Source: Kryptolebias marmoratus (Eukaryota; Chordata; Actinopteri; Cyprinodontiformes; Rivulidae). Taken from it: 64,000 bases of DNA. A model generated the notes under the pieces. It worked only from the letters and a program-made list of their open reading frames with translations. It had not been told where the DNA came from and made no database searches. Numbering within the stretch: position 1 is the first letter of the stretch; each line of letters begins with the position of its first letter. Below are positions 45,801 through 57,861 of this stretch, in pieces. The stretch lies in assembly GCF_001649575.2 (NCBI RefSeq), contig NC_051436.1, positions 11,765,394-11,829,393 of the forward strand, written 5' to 3'. Both the position numbers and the translations under genes were made by a program.

Positions 45801-47260
45801 GGTGCTGAAAGATCTTTAGTCAAGTTCCAATCAGATCTGTGCTCTATTTTGGGAGACTGCACCACAAACATACACATTTACTCCATTTTTTGAACAACCC
45901 TCCAGCTATTTAGACTATACAACAAAACATGTTTATTGCATGTTTAAAGCTGGATAAACTGCAAGATGTTCATTATGATTTACTGTTTTGTACCACAAGT
46001 GCATACTGTACCTTGGTATCTATGCCTGGTTATCATAGGTTGACCATCCAAATCCCCAGACACAAGATAGCCATTCATTCAAGGGATATGTTGGAACAAG
46101 TCTGATCCACAAAGGCCCTACCCTACAGCGCCTAAACCATCCGATTTTAAAGTACTGTGCCAGACACCAGAAGAAAATATCAGACTTCCTGTATCAGAGC
46201 CTCTGACAAAATGGAATTGTTTGTCCGACAAAAAAAGGATGTGTAGTTTTAATATCTGGTCTAATCAGTTTACATATTTACATGAGCGAGTTTCCATTTC
46301 TCTGTTCAGTTGAATAAATCATCAAATGAAAATAAGTGGTAACTATTTTCGGGCCTATAAGCAAATACTTTTTTTCTTATCCAATAATTGGATGACACAT
46401 AATGCATGTCAGACAAATCTCATTTTCACCATCATAATCTTTTTCCTTCATTTCATCTGGATCAGTGGACACGACCCAATCCTGCAATCTTACACTGTTT
46501 GCATCCTCAAAGCAATATCTACTGAGTAAATGACACCTGCTAGAGAGCAACATAAATGCGTTTGAATAGTCCATTGACAGAACCAAGGCATTAGGAGCCG
46601 TGGATGAGCCTGAACTGCAATGCTACAGAGAAGCTCCAGGCACACGGTGCTCCAATCCCAACCTCTCAGATCCAGAGGAAATGAGATGTTTGCAGTAAAT
46701 GGGGCTCTTAGAAGCACCCGCAGTGTTCAATATTGATTCAATGAATCGGATTTGTAAATATGAGGAGAAGCATCAGTTTTCCACTCTGCGAAACATCAAC
46801 TTCTGCATAAAGAAGCAGCTGGAAAGAGGCACAGTTGTAAGGCAGAATGATTTTTTCCCCCCTTTTATATTGGTGTGTGATATTTCCTGTTGTTTTTGTT
46901 GCACTCCTCATTTCAGTGTCATGGCTGCTTGTAAAATTTACTGTTTTTAAAATTTATTATTCCATGTGGCACAAACGTATTTTTGGGTCCATTATTATCA
47001 CAAAGGTCTGAAAAATACAAAGAATCTTTATATAAAGCTTCAATATTTAGTTAAAAAAGTTTAAAATTGCATCAAAATAAATATAAATCCACATATAAAC
47101 ATTTTTTAATACATATATGAATTTTTTTAAACCTCATCTTTTCAACTAAAAAGAACAAATCTGTCATATTACAATGCTGCATCAACTCGCTGACATACTA
47201 GAATCACAGCCCTGTTAAATTCCTTCTTAAACGTGTCAAGTTGCAATATGCTGGTATAGA
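45801..47260. other. unique sequence; candidate conserved block at 46540-46770
   Basis: The block at 46540-46770 is repeat-free and GC-balanced. The rest is AT-rich and unremarkable. Confidence 0.3.
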
Positions 47261-47400
47261 TTCTCAGTCATCCAGGCCATGGTAAATTCAAAAAAGGTTA
47301 AAAAACAAAAAAACAGCTGGACTTCTATTCTGTAGTTGAAGACGTTTCGCTTCTCATCCGAGAAGCTTTCTCAATTGAGAAAGCTCCTCTTTTACTGATC
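47261..47400. repeat. dispersed fish repeat fragment
   Basis: Contains 'gattctcagtcatccaggcc' and 'gaagacgtttcgcttctcatccgagaagctttctc', a phrase common in fish genomes. The family is not assigned (possibly Penelope-like or a LINE tail). Confidence 0.6.
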
Positions 47401-47432
47401 TACCTATTTTTCTTTTCTTTTTTTGTAACGGT

Positions 47433-47510
47433 GAGTCAAGTCAAGTCAAATTTATTTATGTAGCACTTTTCAGCAACAATGGAGGTTGTATTCATTCTGA
47501 AGGCCTAAGT
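47433..47510 (-). repeat. L2-type LINE tail, antisense fragment
   Basis: Starts with GTCAA repeats, then AAATTTATTTATGTAGCACT and TTTCAGCAACAA. It is the same family end as at 9.41 kb. Confidence 0.65.
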
Positions 47511-50500
47511 AAAGACATCTAATAAAGATAACACAAGTGTTTTTGCAGGTCAAAAACAGAAAATGTGAAACAATTGGTTCAAGAAAGCTTTAGTTCAAAT
47601 GGACAATTGCTAAAAAGCTAAAGAAGCCTTTATGAAATCTTGTTTTCTTGAGAATGAGACAGGCAAATTGGTAAATGGACTCAGGGACAGATACCCCAAA
47701 AGTTACTAGTTCAAAGAAAAACAAAACAAAAAAATTCCAGTTCAAACATACAATGAGTATGACACAAAAAAGTTGATTTATGTTAAAAAAGAATGCAATT
47801 ACAAGCCCTATTTAAAATGTCTTATCAATTTTCCCACAGTGCCTTGCTAAATTTAAATAAAGTGTTAACTTCAAACTTGCACAGATTGCACGAGGCTCCA
47901 AGTTTCAGTGTTCACTAGCTCATTCAAAATGCTCACGTGATAAATTTTTTTTCAATCCAATATCTCAAAGCCCTCTTAGACAGTTTGGCAATTAGGCAGC
48001 TGAGGCAAAAAAAAAAAAAAAAGAAGAAAAATCCCACATAAAACTGCACATTGTTACATTCGATAGCTACTGTAGGGTTTGTGATAATGTCAGTTTCACA
48101 GAAAATGTGACAAAGTCTGTGGTTGTGCAGCATGGCCTAGTCTGCGCCATGGCAATGGCCAGTGCAAAACTGAACTTGTGAACTGCAGGCAACAAAAATC
48201 ACACTCACCACTTCCACTCACTGACTTTGAAATTCTGCCCAGCTTTTGTCATTGATTTAACTTCGATCACTTTGGTTTTGTCCGCGTGAAGAGCCGACAT
48301 GAAAAGGAGCCATTTCAAATTTTAATTAGTTACCTTTTATAGCTCTAACAAACATACATTCAGACCAACATTATTCTTTCATAATTTTAATTAACAGCTG
48401 CCTCTTGGTCTCACTACATCAAAAGGTCGGGGTGAGTAATAGTGCTTGTATGTATCTGCCTGTGCTGCGAGTCTAAATGTGTTTGAGCCCGTTTGTTCTG
48501 AAGAGCAAAGGTGCAGAGGAGGGCAAATTGTAATGAATGACGTACTTTTTTGTCAGCTGTATGCCAGAAAGGTGCCAACTCAGTGTTAGAAGTGGACAGA
48601 AAGATAACACCTCAAATGTTCTCAAATGAGAAGCTGGAAACATTAACCCTTTGACTGCTAACACATTAAAGTATTAGCTCAGGAATGAGGCTGTGGTTCG
48701 TCCTTGTTGGTGGCTGAAGGTTATAGCAACTTCCACTCAGAAACTTTAAAACTTTTCTATGTTAACTTCTTGGTCTATGTGGAAAATTTACTTTTATTGG
48801 CTAAATTTTTTGTTGAGGGTGCTCCTCTAACAGCAAGTCTTAGTTTGCCTTAAAGTTGTGATATATTTGTAACTTAGTTTTAGAATATGTGTAACTGATA
48901 AATATGTAATCAATGAACAACAAAATCAACAACACTAAAATTTATTTTTATGGGGCCACAAATTCACAAACGTTTTTGAAAACTAAGATCAAAAATAAGT
49001 TTCATAATTTTGACATTAGGTAGGCCATAATTATGCCAGCATTATGAACCAAATGTTAAAATGTGTTTTGTTATTTCACTAACATTAGGTGTGTTGTTCA
49101 TCCATTTCTTGTACGTCAACATTAACTGTGCCAATCAGTAGAACAAGGCAATCTGGCAACTTTTTATTCATGTAGTTTTTGCAAGTTTCTCCCTGTGTAG
49201 AGGTGCCAGTGTATCTGTGACATGAGACCCATGCCCACTGGTGTGGCTTAGTCATTGAAGTAGATGGAAGACAGGTCTAGGCTACAACCATGAAAACAGC
49301 AAAGAAAAACCTAACTGGCAAACACCAAGAGCCTAAAAGAGTCAGGAGTGCCTTCACACTGAGGATGGTTCTCCTGTTTTGCCATGATCCAGCCACATTC
49401 TAATAGATTCTGGACAGATAGCTGGTTATGATCCAGTGTGAAGAGTGCCTTAGTGATGTATGGAGACACAGCTATTCATCACCTTCTCACTCCTTGCTCC
49501 ATTTTGAATGCTCAGAAGTACCAAGTTTAGGTGGCAGTCATGGCCCAGCGTGGGCACTCTGAGAGGTTTATGGCTATACAGTCTCATTAACAACAAACTG
49601 TAACCCATCCAATGAAATTTATCAAATATTATCTAAACTTTTATTATAGGTTTAAGCTACCATAGTTACTCAGATACATTGGGCATCACAGGGTAGTCTT
49701 CAATCGCCATGTGCAATATTTCACCTTTGTCAAATATGATCATATCTCAGGTTCATTGTTTTTTTGTTCCTTCCTTGTGTCTGTTATGCTACACAATCAA
49801 CCTTATTAAGGTTTTTGCCATCTTGTTTGTTAATTAGCTGGTAGCTGCCTGTTTGCTACTTCTTCATTTGCATGTCGATTAGGTTGTAGGTTACTGAGAT
49901 CGGACCATTCATTCAGGTAACATTTTGGTGCCACGTGTGAACAGTTGTATGTTGCGGTGTCCACTTGTGGTCTCATCAGCCAGGATGCATGCTAGTTCCT
50001 GATTTTGACAGATACTCAGCTAGGCGTTTCTTTAATTAATTGTTCAAAACATAGACTGGTATGCGATTGTACAAGAATATAGTGGAGGGTAAATATTTTG
50101 TTATGACCACCTTAAAATGTCATTCCCTTTTGTATTGCCATGTTGTTCTCTTTGACAACACTGAATATGTTGTTGCAAAACTTTGCACAAGCCTTGTAGA
50201 AGTAGAACTGTGGGGAATAAAGCTTTTTAAACACAATTTCAGTGCCTAGCCAGCACATTTTTTTAAATCAGATTTGACATGCAGTTTTTGCCAGATCTTG
50301 TTGACTAAAAATAACAGCCTGGAGCTATTTCCAAGACAGCTGCTTCGAGGTGGGATGGGTGTATAAAGGCTTTGCTTGCTCTTTAACAGCTTACACAGTA
50401 GTTTTTTTTCTTCCTTTTTTAACCAACACAAGCTCCCTGTAGTGTCTGACAATGATGACAATGACACTGAACCTAAACAGTAAAGATGTGGGCCATAAAA

Positions 50501-53072
50501 CCGGAGCATATAAGACAAAATACAAAAAACAAAAAAAGATACCAGCTCAGTGAAAACCTTTTATCAGTACTGCTTTAGTCATTTGAGCCTTTAGTAATGT
50601 AACATATTGATTGGTGCAGAAATAATTAAATTTTGGTGATAAACACAAGAATTTACGATCTTTTACGGCTCTAAATTGTGAGATAACTTGAGTGTGAGTC
50701 TGACATAGATGTCTTCTACTGCTTAGCCCAGACTGTTTTCCAATCCACCAAAACACTCATTGTCAGCTCATGTTTTATACTGCCTGTCTTCCCCTCTCTC
50801 TGCAGGATAAACTTTTCAATTCCAGCCACTATCTGCATGACACTCATGCAATGTGAAGGGCTGCGGTGGGAATGGGCTCAGAAGCTTGCTGCGGGAAGGG
50901 GAGGGTTGGGTTATGGCTCTGTACGCTCCCAGCATTCACCCTTGTTAGCCTTTACCAGTTAGACAATGCCCTGATGAAACATGACAGAACAAGCTTTCAT
51001 AGCCATATTGGGGCTGATGCTTTAAAAGGCAAGCAACTTGCACTGTTTTGTAGCTCTTCCAGAGAAAGAGAATTTTAAATGGCCATACAAACGCTTTGTT
51101 TGTAAGTGGTACAGCCAGAATAACAATGCAATAAAAAGAAATACCACGCTGAGGCGCATCTGAACCCCAAGAGTAAGTAACTGCAAGATTCCTGTTTGAC
51201 AAGACAAACAGCATTTCGTGTTACGTCAATGATCTCAGATCATATTTAATATGGGGAACACTGAGTATCTGTAAATATAAACAATCCCAGTGGGCTTGAG
51301 TTTGTCTTGCCTTTAGGAAAAACAACTTAGAGCTGTTCTATTCATGAAAGTTCTAGTTTGTTTAGTCTTTCAGGAGGCCATCCCAAAAGAAATCCTAATT
51401 TTTCTCATATGACAGCCAAGAGAACCAAGGATAACCTTAGGTAATATCAGTGTGTTCTTCACTAAGTCCACATCCTGATGATTTAAAAGTCAAGACTGCC
51501 AGCGGTCATCTCTGCAGGTATTCCTTGCCTTTGCAGTGATCAAGAAACCGCAGAAAGCTCAGAGGATCACCTATGTGCCTGTGTGTGTGTTCATGTCTGT
51601 CTAAATGTGTGTGTAAGGCCCTGCTGGTAGCTGTGCGACTGATTGATATCATAAGTGAACCACCGGCTGAAAGGTCCCATGGAGTCAGATGAAAGGCAGG
51701 ATTAACAGAAGAGGGGTTGAGCCGTGATGAACACTGTGAGTGCATTGGGAGGGNTGGAAATAATGGAGAAGGGTCCCTTGCCTTTAGAGTGGGGCACGAG
51801 CAGCAGAATATGAGATGCGTAAAGAGTTGGAGGAGACTGAATAATCAGTTCCAGAAAGTTGGCAGCTTTCCCAGCTAAGTTCCCAATCCTTCGAAGAGAA
51901 TATTAATAATTAAAAAAATAAAAGCAATCTTGATAAACCAAAAAAACATACAGTAATTTAACAAAAAGTAAGAGCAGCAGGGTCAACAAAACACAATTAC
52001 TAAAGTCATTTTTTCCCCTTTCACAATCCACTTCAATATTCCTTTTTGATAATTAACCTCAATTTACACATTCACTAAATATCCAATTGTAAGTTTTTCA
52101 ATTATCAAAGATTTTAGCAAGAACCCCCCCCCCCATTTTGCATGACATTACCATCTCCCTCTGCACATGTTATTTAGAGCTGGGCTAATTGTTTGGCTGG
52201 AGTTACAAAATGTGATATGACAGTTTTATGTTAATTAGAGAAGAAAAACAGGCTTTAATTGGAACAAACAGTCCAGGAAGTTTGAGAACAGAGCAACAGA
52301 TTTCGATTGATACATGTCTTTTCACACTTTTCTGTTTTCCACAGACAGAATCCAGAGCTTTAGATGGTGGAGGTGCAACTTTGCAACTGATTGCTTCATG
52401 CAGAAAGGACTCATTGAAATTCATCCCAAATGAAGCACTTTGTTTGTGTTGTGTCTCTTATTCCAAGTGGAAGGGGAAGTTTTGTTATTGTTTCAGTTGT
52501 TTTTTTTTCCTTTACTTTTTCCAGGCAAACTAAGGCAAGACAAATGAAGAGGAAACAGTATTTGTTGTCGCATCCTAATAGGCAACAAATCCACGAGTCA
52601 TAGTGTACCTTACCTCGCTGCATTGGTGTTTTAAAGAACATTTATGCGTATTTAGAGTTCCCTAGAGAAAGCCCAAAAAAGTATAAAAGAAAGACAGACC
52701 GTACTACTACACCGCTAATTGGCTGCAAAACACATTCAAACGAAGTTCAGACCATATTTTCTGAAAATAAAAGGGGGAAAAAAATTAAACAGGGCTACAT
52801 TGTTATTCAAATTAGTCAGCTCTGACTCAGAAAACATGCCATTAATGATGTAACAAAAGAAACTCAGTGTTTTGGCCCAGCTGCAGTCATAACACAGACA
52901 AATGCACCACATTGGTTTTCAATTATTTTATGGAAGTGAAAATGCCTTATAGCAGTGGTTGTTTTTTCTTTCCTTTCTTCCATTTTGATTATTTGATGAT
53001 GACACAAGGAGAATGTGATGGCTTACAAACTGGTGATAGTTGTACTGGGAGACACCAAAAACTGCAGGAAAG
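47511..53072. other. long unique stretch, no gene recognised
   Basis: Contains A-runs (48007-48023), a single N (51754), and no recognised LINE, SINE or transposon copy. Frames such as 50246-50518 and 52228-52533 carry no domain. A TTAATTAG-rich part near 52190-52250 could be regulatory. Confidence 0.35.
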
Positions 53073-53073
53073 G

Positions 53074-53074
<1 letters not shown>

Positions 53075-53113
<39 letters not shown>
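53075..53113. repeat. (GT)n microsatellite
   Basis: A pure run of about 19 GT dinucleotides. It explains the THTHTH- and VCVCVC-type frames on both strands. Confidence 0.97.
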
Positions 53114-53117
<4 letters not shown>

Positions 53118-53384
53118 GTGTTTTCGTTTTTTGTGGCCACATTGAGGTGCTGCGCATTTGTCTAAAAGTTGGAGCGCTTGGTTTTCAACACAGAAAATAT
53201 AATTCAGTGTATCAGTTCCTGAATATACAATGAATTCCAAATAAGTCTGTTTACCTCACAGAGTTAGTTTTTTTACAAACATATTTTCACATATAAATGG
53301 TTCATCCAAGCAAAAAAAAAAAAAGAGAGTGGGGATGTATAGTTGCTAACCAATAAATAAGTTGCTCATTCTTTTATCGTCTGC

Positions 53385-53690
53385 CACTGAAAGGCTAAAG
53401 GTGGGCAATAATGTTTTTGCCTGTGTCTCTGTATTTGTCTGTTTGTTAGCAAAATATCTCATGAACCAGAGGACAAATTTTAATGAACCTCTCAGAAAGT
53501 ACTCAATAGATGTATTTCTACAACTGATTAACTTTTGAAGTCAACTCAATAAAAAATGGCAAGCGGTCTGACCTTATTTTATAGATGTTGAGCTAATATT
53601 GTACCAAACTGGCAATCAATCGATAATTTCTTAAAACTCTGGAATAAAAGGCAGCATGCGATATGCCTTTCTGCCAAAGGATATTAGGCC
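53385..53690 (+). repeat. ~300-bp dispersed repeat family, single unit
   Basis: Has both family ends: 'ctgccactgaaaggctaaaggtgggcaat' at the start, and 'gcagcatgcgatatgccttt' followed by 'ctgccaaaggatatt' at the end. The core 'gtttgttagcaaaatatctcatgaacc' is well conserved. This copy is useful for defining element borders. Confidence 0.85.
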
Positions 53691-53867
53691 TTTAATTTAT
53701 TTCTTTGCTCTTCTTGTCAAATAATTGAAAAGACAGTTGCATTCTTTTTTAAAGTGGCATTCAAATATTGATTTCCCTTCTGCAGATTCAGTATATACAA
53801 TTATTTGAATGAGCTCTAAGTTTTTTTCTGATGTAGTAAACAAGCTAACAGCTAACCTGATCAAGAT

Positions 53868-53905
53868 CTAAGTGGATTGCTGCCATTTTAAAACCTCTTC
53901 AAATT
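53868..53905 (+). repeat. low-copy repeat shared with 26.25 kb
   Basis: CTAAGTGGATTGCTGCCAT then TTTAAAAC, nearly identical to 26252-26278. Confidence 0.45.
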
Positions 53906-53924
53906 TAAAAATTTCGGTCGGTTT

Positions 53925-54060
53925 TGCACCTATCATCTCCTTTACCCACTTTTCCATAGAATGTACTGGAGTAGCAGGTGCCTATCTCCATCAGTCATTG
54001 TGTGAAAAGTGGTGCATCACAGGGCCACACAGAGAGGACAGACACCCTCACTCAGCTTGC
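53925..54060 (-). repeat. divergent fish SINE-like repeat fragment
   Basis: 'tcctttacccacttttcc', 'gcaggtgcctatctccatcagtca' and 'catcacagggccacacagagagg' are the antisense blocks of the family at 62.6 kb. Confidence 0.7.
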
Positions 54061-54149
54061 TAGAGTGCTCCTTCTGCTTTTGTAAATAACCACAGTTTTG
54101 ATTTAAATAACCATGTAATGGTTAACCCTATGTCAATGTAATAGATTTA

Positions 54150-54600
54150 AAATACTGTTTGTGTCATGTTGGGTGGAGTAGGAGGCAGACTCAAGGCAAG
54201 AACTTAAATTAACTAATTTTACTAAGAATAAAAGAGCAAAATAAAGGCTGACGTGGCAGCAAAACTAAACATAACAAAATCCAAACACGAGGCAAGACAT
54301 GAAGCAAGACAAGAGGCCAACAAGACAGCGCATGAAGCGACAATGAACAGAGGAGTGAGTGGAGGAAATGACCAGGTTTTATAACAGAGGGTAATTAGGG
54401 GAAGTGGGCACAGGTGAGATGATTACAACTAGGATCAGGTGAAGATGGGCGTGGCAGGAAAACAAGAGACTGACTGAGGAGAAGTGAATGATGAAATTAA
54501 ACAAAGACACAAGAAACAAGAACTGAACTAAAAAAAAGAAGAAATAAGAAGAGATATTAAAGTTGTTTTCAGAAGGCAGCAACCCACTTTGGTCTTGGCC
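54150..54600. repeat. dispersed fish repeat (MITE- or SINE-like)
   Basis: Contains 'ggagtaggaggcagactcaagg', 'aggttttataacagagggtaattagg' and 'gatcaggtgaagatgggcgtggc', a phrase set I recognise from fish interspersed repeats. Its class is not assigned. Confidence 0.6.
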
Positions 54601-54694
54601 CTGCTTGACTAGCTGCTAGTTATCTAGCTTGTAGCAGACTTTGTCTTATAATGTTATTTCTTACAATACACCAAATTACAGATTACCTAGAAGC

Positions 54695-55150
54695 TCTCAG
54701 AAAGCGCAAACCTCCGCCAAGGCCATAGTGTCAATAAAAAAATTGTGTAATCTAGATCATGATCTGGATCAGTGTCAGAGTTTAACAAATTAGTCTTTTG
54801 TTTGCTTTTGTGAATATCCAAACATTTCCTGAAAATTCCATCCAAATCTGTTCATTGTTTTTTATGTAATGTTGCTAAAAGACAGACAAACAAACAAACA
54901 CGACCAAAATCATGACCTCCTTGGCAGAGATAACAAAGTTTTAACCAAGGAGTCAAATATGATCTTGAAATCAATAGGCATCATCCAGAGGTGTCCAGCT
55001 GTACAGTTTGACATTCCTATGTTAGACAGTTGCAAAGTTAGAACACAGGATCACCTGTGATCTTTACCCTTACATTTGACCAGATCACCACCTAATTTTA
55101 ATCACTTGTTCCTTGTAGAATGTTTGCCATTTCCTGAAAATATTTTTAAG
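54695..55150. repeat. CCTCCGCCAAGG-type dispersed repeat
   Basis: One end reads CCTCCGCCAAGGCC (54712) and the other block reads CCTCCTTGGCAGAGAT (54918). Between them are 'aattccatccaaatctgttc' and 'gttgctaaaagacagacaaac'. Downstream, 'gatcaccacctaattttaatcacttgttcc' belongs to the same family. It shares the layout of the ~300-bp family. Confidence 0.6.
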
Positions 55151-56022
55151 TGGAGGAAATACTAACATTTGCTAACATAACTTGTATTTCTTAGTGTCAA
55201 GTTTCCTTGAAAAATCACAGTTTGAAGGTGTTAAATAGCCCTACGAGTTCACCCTTGACCCACCACAAACAAATTTAGACACCCCTAACCCAATGAATGC
55301 ACAAAAGGAAGGAGTAGGGTTGCATGATAGGGGAATTGGGTTGAATTGAGCCTCAGTCCAAGAGCATATTAAAAAAAAGAATTACATATTCTGCGCACAT
55401 TTCATGTCTTAAAATGTATAATTTCTGTCAGTGATACAAAAGCCTTGTTGAAATATTGTCACTTTTCTTCATATAGTTTCCTTCTGTTTCACCCTCACTA
55501 TACAAAATTTACAATCCAGCTGCGTCAAGTTCTCTTGAATAAAATGTTGCTCATTTCGTAGCATGAAGCCAGTGTCCTGCATTTTATTGAGCCAATTCCC
55601 TTACTTTCATGCTGTTCCAAATGTCTCAGCTCTATCCCCAAGAAAATGTAGAGCCTTGACAGCCCATGAGGGTTTCTGAAGAAGATTAAAGCTGATGTTT
55701 GTGTGACTGGGGAAGAGGACAGTGTTTTGACAGATTGGTTTGCTACCGTGACGGTCTCAGAGAGCCTGGAGTCAAACGGTAGACCTCTACTTTCTGTCAG
55801 TTTATTATGCATGTTTGCCCAGGAGAGCTTTATATCAGAACCATGCTGTATGGCTTTCAGTGTAATAGTTATGTTTAGATACAGTACATTTAAATACATT
55901 CAGAATGGAGATGTATTAAGAAAAAGTTCAATTATTTAGGTTTTAATTTAGATAGATGTCCATGTTCTAATTTTAACTACATAATTTATAGTCTACAAGT
56001 CGACTCATGAATCAGCAGCATA
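55151..56022. other. unique sequence, nothing recognised
   Basis: AT-rich. The 124-codon antisense frame at 55525-55899 has no domain. Confidence 0.4.
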
Positions 56023-57409
56023 TGTAACCCACGTTAAAATCTGACAAATAGGAATAAATAGCTGCTCAGTTAAAATCTGAATAAATAGGAATAAATACTT
56101 GCCCATGTTAAAATCTGACATAAATAAGAATAAATAGCGGATTAAAAGTCTGAACAGAGAATAACGTCGCTGCCCCTTTAAGGAACCAGCGTCACAGACG
56201 CGACGCCGGGGTGACGCTGCGGTGCACAAACCAGAGGGAGAGAGCAGAGGAGGAATCGGAGGAAAAGAGCAGTTGATTGATTAACGGAAAAAAGTTAATA
56301 TTATAGTTAAGAAGACATAATTTACCTGGTCGGAAACTGACGGGGATTTTATGAGAACTGAGTTACATCGGTTTTGGTGAGTTTTGTGTTTATTTTCTTA
56401 CATATTCACCGTGTTGTACTTTTCCTTTTGGCGGGAAGCTAACGCTTAAGACGTAGCTGTTTGCAAGAAATGCTCCATTATAAACTGTGATCAGGTTAAC
56501 GTATAAACGGTTATCCAGTTAATATGTTGAGTTTATGAAGAAGAATTTATTTGTATAATTTAAGGATTTAAAAAGAGTTTTGCCGTGTTTGTGGCCTGTT
56601 ACACAGGTCAGGTTTTTTGTTCGGTTGGAAGCTCGGTCGGAGCGAAGATTGGTCTGCCGTGTGCGACGTCCACATTCACAGACGGGATTCAAGATGGCGA
56701 GCCAGACCTAGACCTTCAATTCATCTTCTCCATCATATCAGGGAGGGACTCTCCTGCGTATGATAATTCGCTGCCGGAGCGGTAGGAACTTCAGGAACTA
56801 GTTCAAACCGAACTGGACAGGATTAAGAACTGGTGAAATTATTATTATTTTTCTGAACTGAATCAAAACTGAAGCTTTTCATTGAACCGAGAACCTGAAC
56901 TCACATTTGGACTTGAACTTGAGTTTAAAGTGTCATACTTAAATTTTCATGTGTTATGTCTCTGAATGTGAATTGAATAATTGTGGTCCACTTTGATTTG
57001 TTTGAGGGTATTTCCTTACCTGTGGAAGGAAAAAAAAACGAGTTAACTCAGAGAAAAAATAGGAATCCTAAAATAGGTGCAACCTAAGAAAAGGAGACTG
57101 GTCTAACTAACTTAAATTAGTTTGACTAAAATAACCTAGGGAAAAGAGACTGGTCTAACTAAATTAGATTAGTTTTACTGAAATAAGCTAGGTGAACTAA
57201 TGAGTAAAAAGAAGTGATACACTTTTCTTTTTCTTCTTTTTTTTGGGGGGGGGTTGTGTATAGTGTTTCATGTGTGTTTTGCATTCAGTAAATTGCCGGC
57301 TTTTTGCATTTAAAGCAGCGGTCTCTGGTGTTGTTATTCTTGCTTCCCCACTCCTTAGAGCCTAGAACTGGTCCAGTAGCGCAGTTAGCCGTGTGATACC
57401 GGTGCTACA
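56023..57409 (+). mobile_element. retrovirus- or Ty3/Gypsy-like LTR (~1.39 kb)
   Basis: The inferred LTR begins TGTAACCC (56023) and ends GTGCTACA (57409), directly before a primer-binding-like TGGCGAGCCAGCC. Two internal tandem repeats are visible: three ~50-bp units of 'gttaaaatctga...aggaataaata' at 56034-56150, and two ~53-bp units of 'gagactggtctaactaa' at 57085-57195. The end positions are inferred because the second LTR is absent. A solo or truncated old insertion is likely. Confidence 0.6.
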
Positions 57410-57412
57410 ACT

Positions 57413-57432
57413 TGGCGAGCCAGCCAGGAGTG
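57413..57432 (+). other. candidate primer-binding site
   Basis: TGGCGAGCCAGCCAGGAGTG starts four bases after the inferred LTR end. Starting with TGG at this place is typical of a tRNA-primed retroelement; the tRNA is not identified. Confidence 0.4.
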
Positions 57433-57499
57433 GCTTAAAGCATTTAAACTAGAAACCAGAGACCGTATAATATTGTTCTTAGTCTAAAAAGAATAAAAA

Positions 57500-57742
57500 A
57501 TGGATGTCGTTCAAACCAGTAGTATAAAAATCCCTAACTCAGTCATAGTTAGCGGTATAAGTGACACAGAAACTGATGATGAACTAAGCGACTTCCTGAA
57601 ACAATATGGTTCCATTCAAAGGGTAATTCCAGTAGACCTCACCGAACCAGAGTCAGCCAGGCAGATTATTGTAGAGTATACGTATAGTGTAGCTATGCAA
57701 TCTCTCTTACCTTCTTACCGGTGCTACACATATCTAAGGTAA
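57500..57742 (+). pseudogene. truncated gag-like protein of a Ty3/Gypsy or retrovirus-like element
   Basis: The 80-codon frame starts at an ATG about 90 bases after the LTR. It has the N-terminal pattern IPNSVIVSGISDTETDDEL then DFLKQYGSIQRVIPVD, which resembles the start of gag-like proteins of fish LTR elements (and of PNMA-type domesticated gag genes). It is cut short: homology fades at about 57720 and an A-rich tract follows, with no capsid, nucleocapsid, protease or polymerase. It is therefore non-functional as an element. Whether the fragment is transcribed is unknown. Confidence 0.6.
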
Positions 57743-57861
57743 AAAAAAAAATAAAAAAAGTATAGGGCCTCATATTATAGAAAAAAATACCATCAAAAAT
57801 TGAGGTGGCCTTATTCTGGGCTACAGGTGCCACAGAAAAATGTGGTGATATAACTCTCATC

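Noticed and set aside
52867..53240. overlapping frames rich in VCVC or THTH
   Set aside because: Produced by the (GT)n microsatellite.
55525..55899. 124-codon antisense frame
   Set aside because: No domain, and a similar-sized frame lies on the opposite strand.
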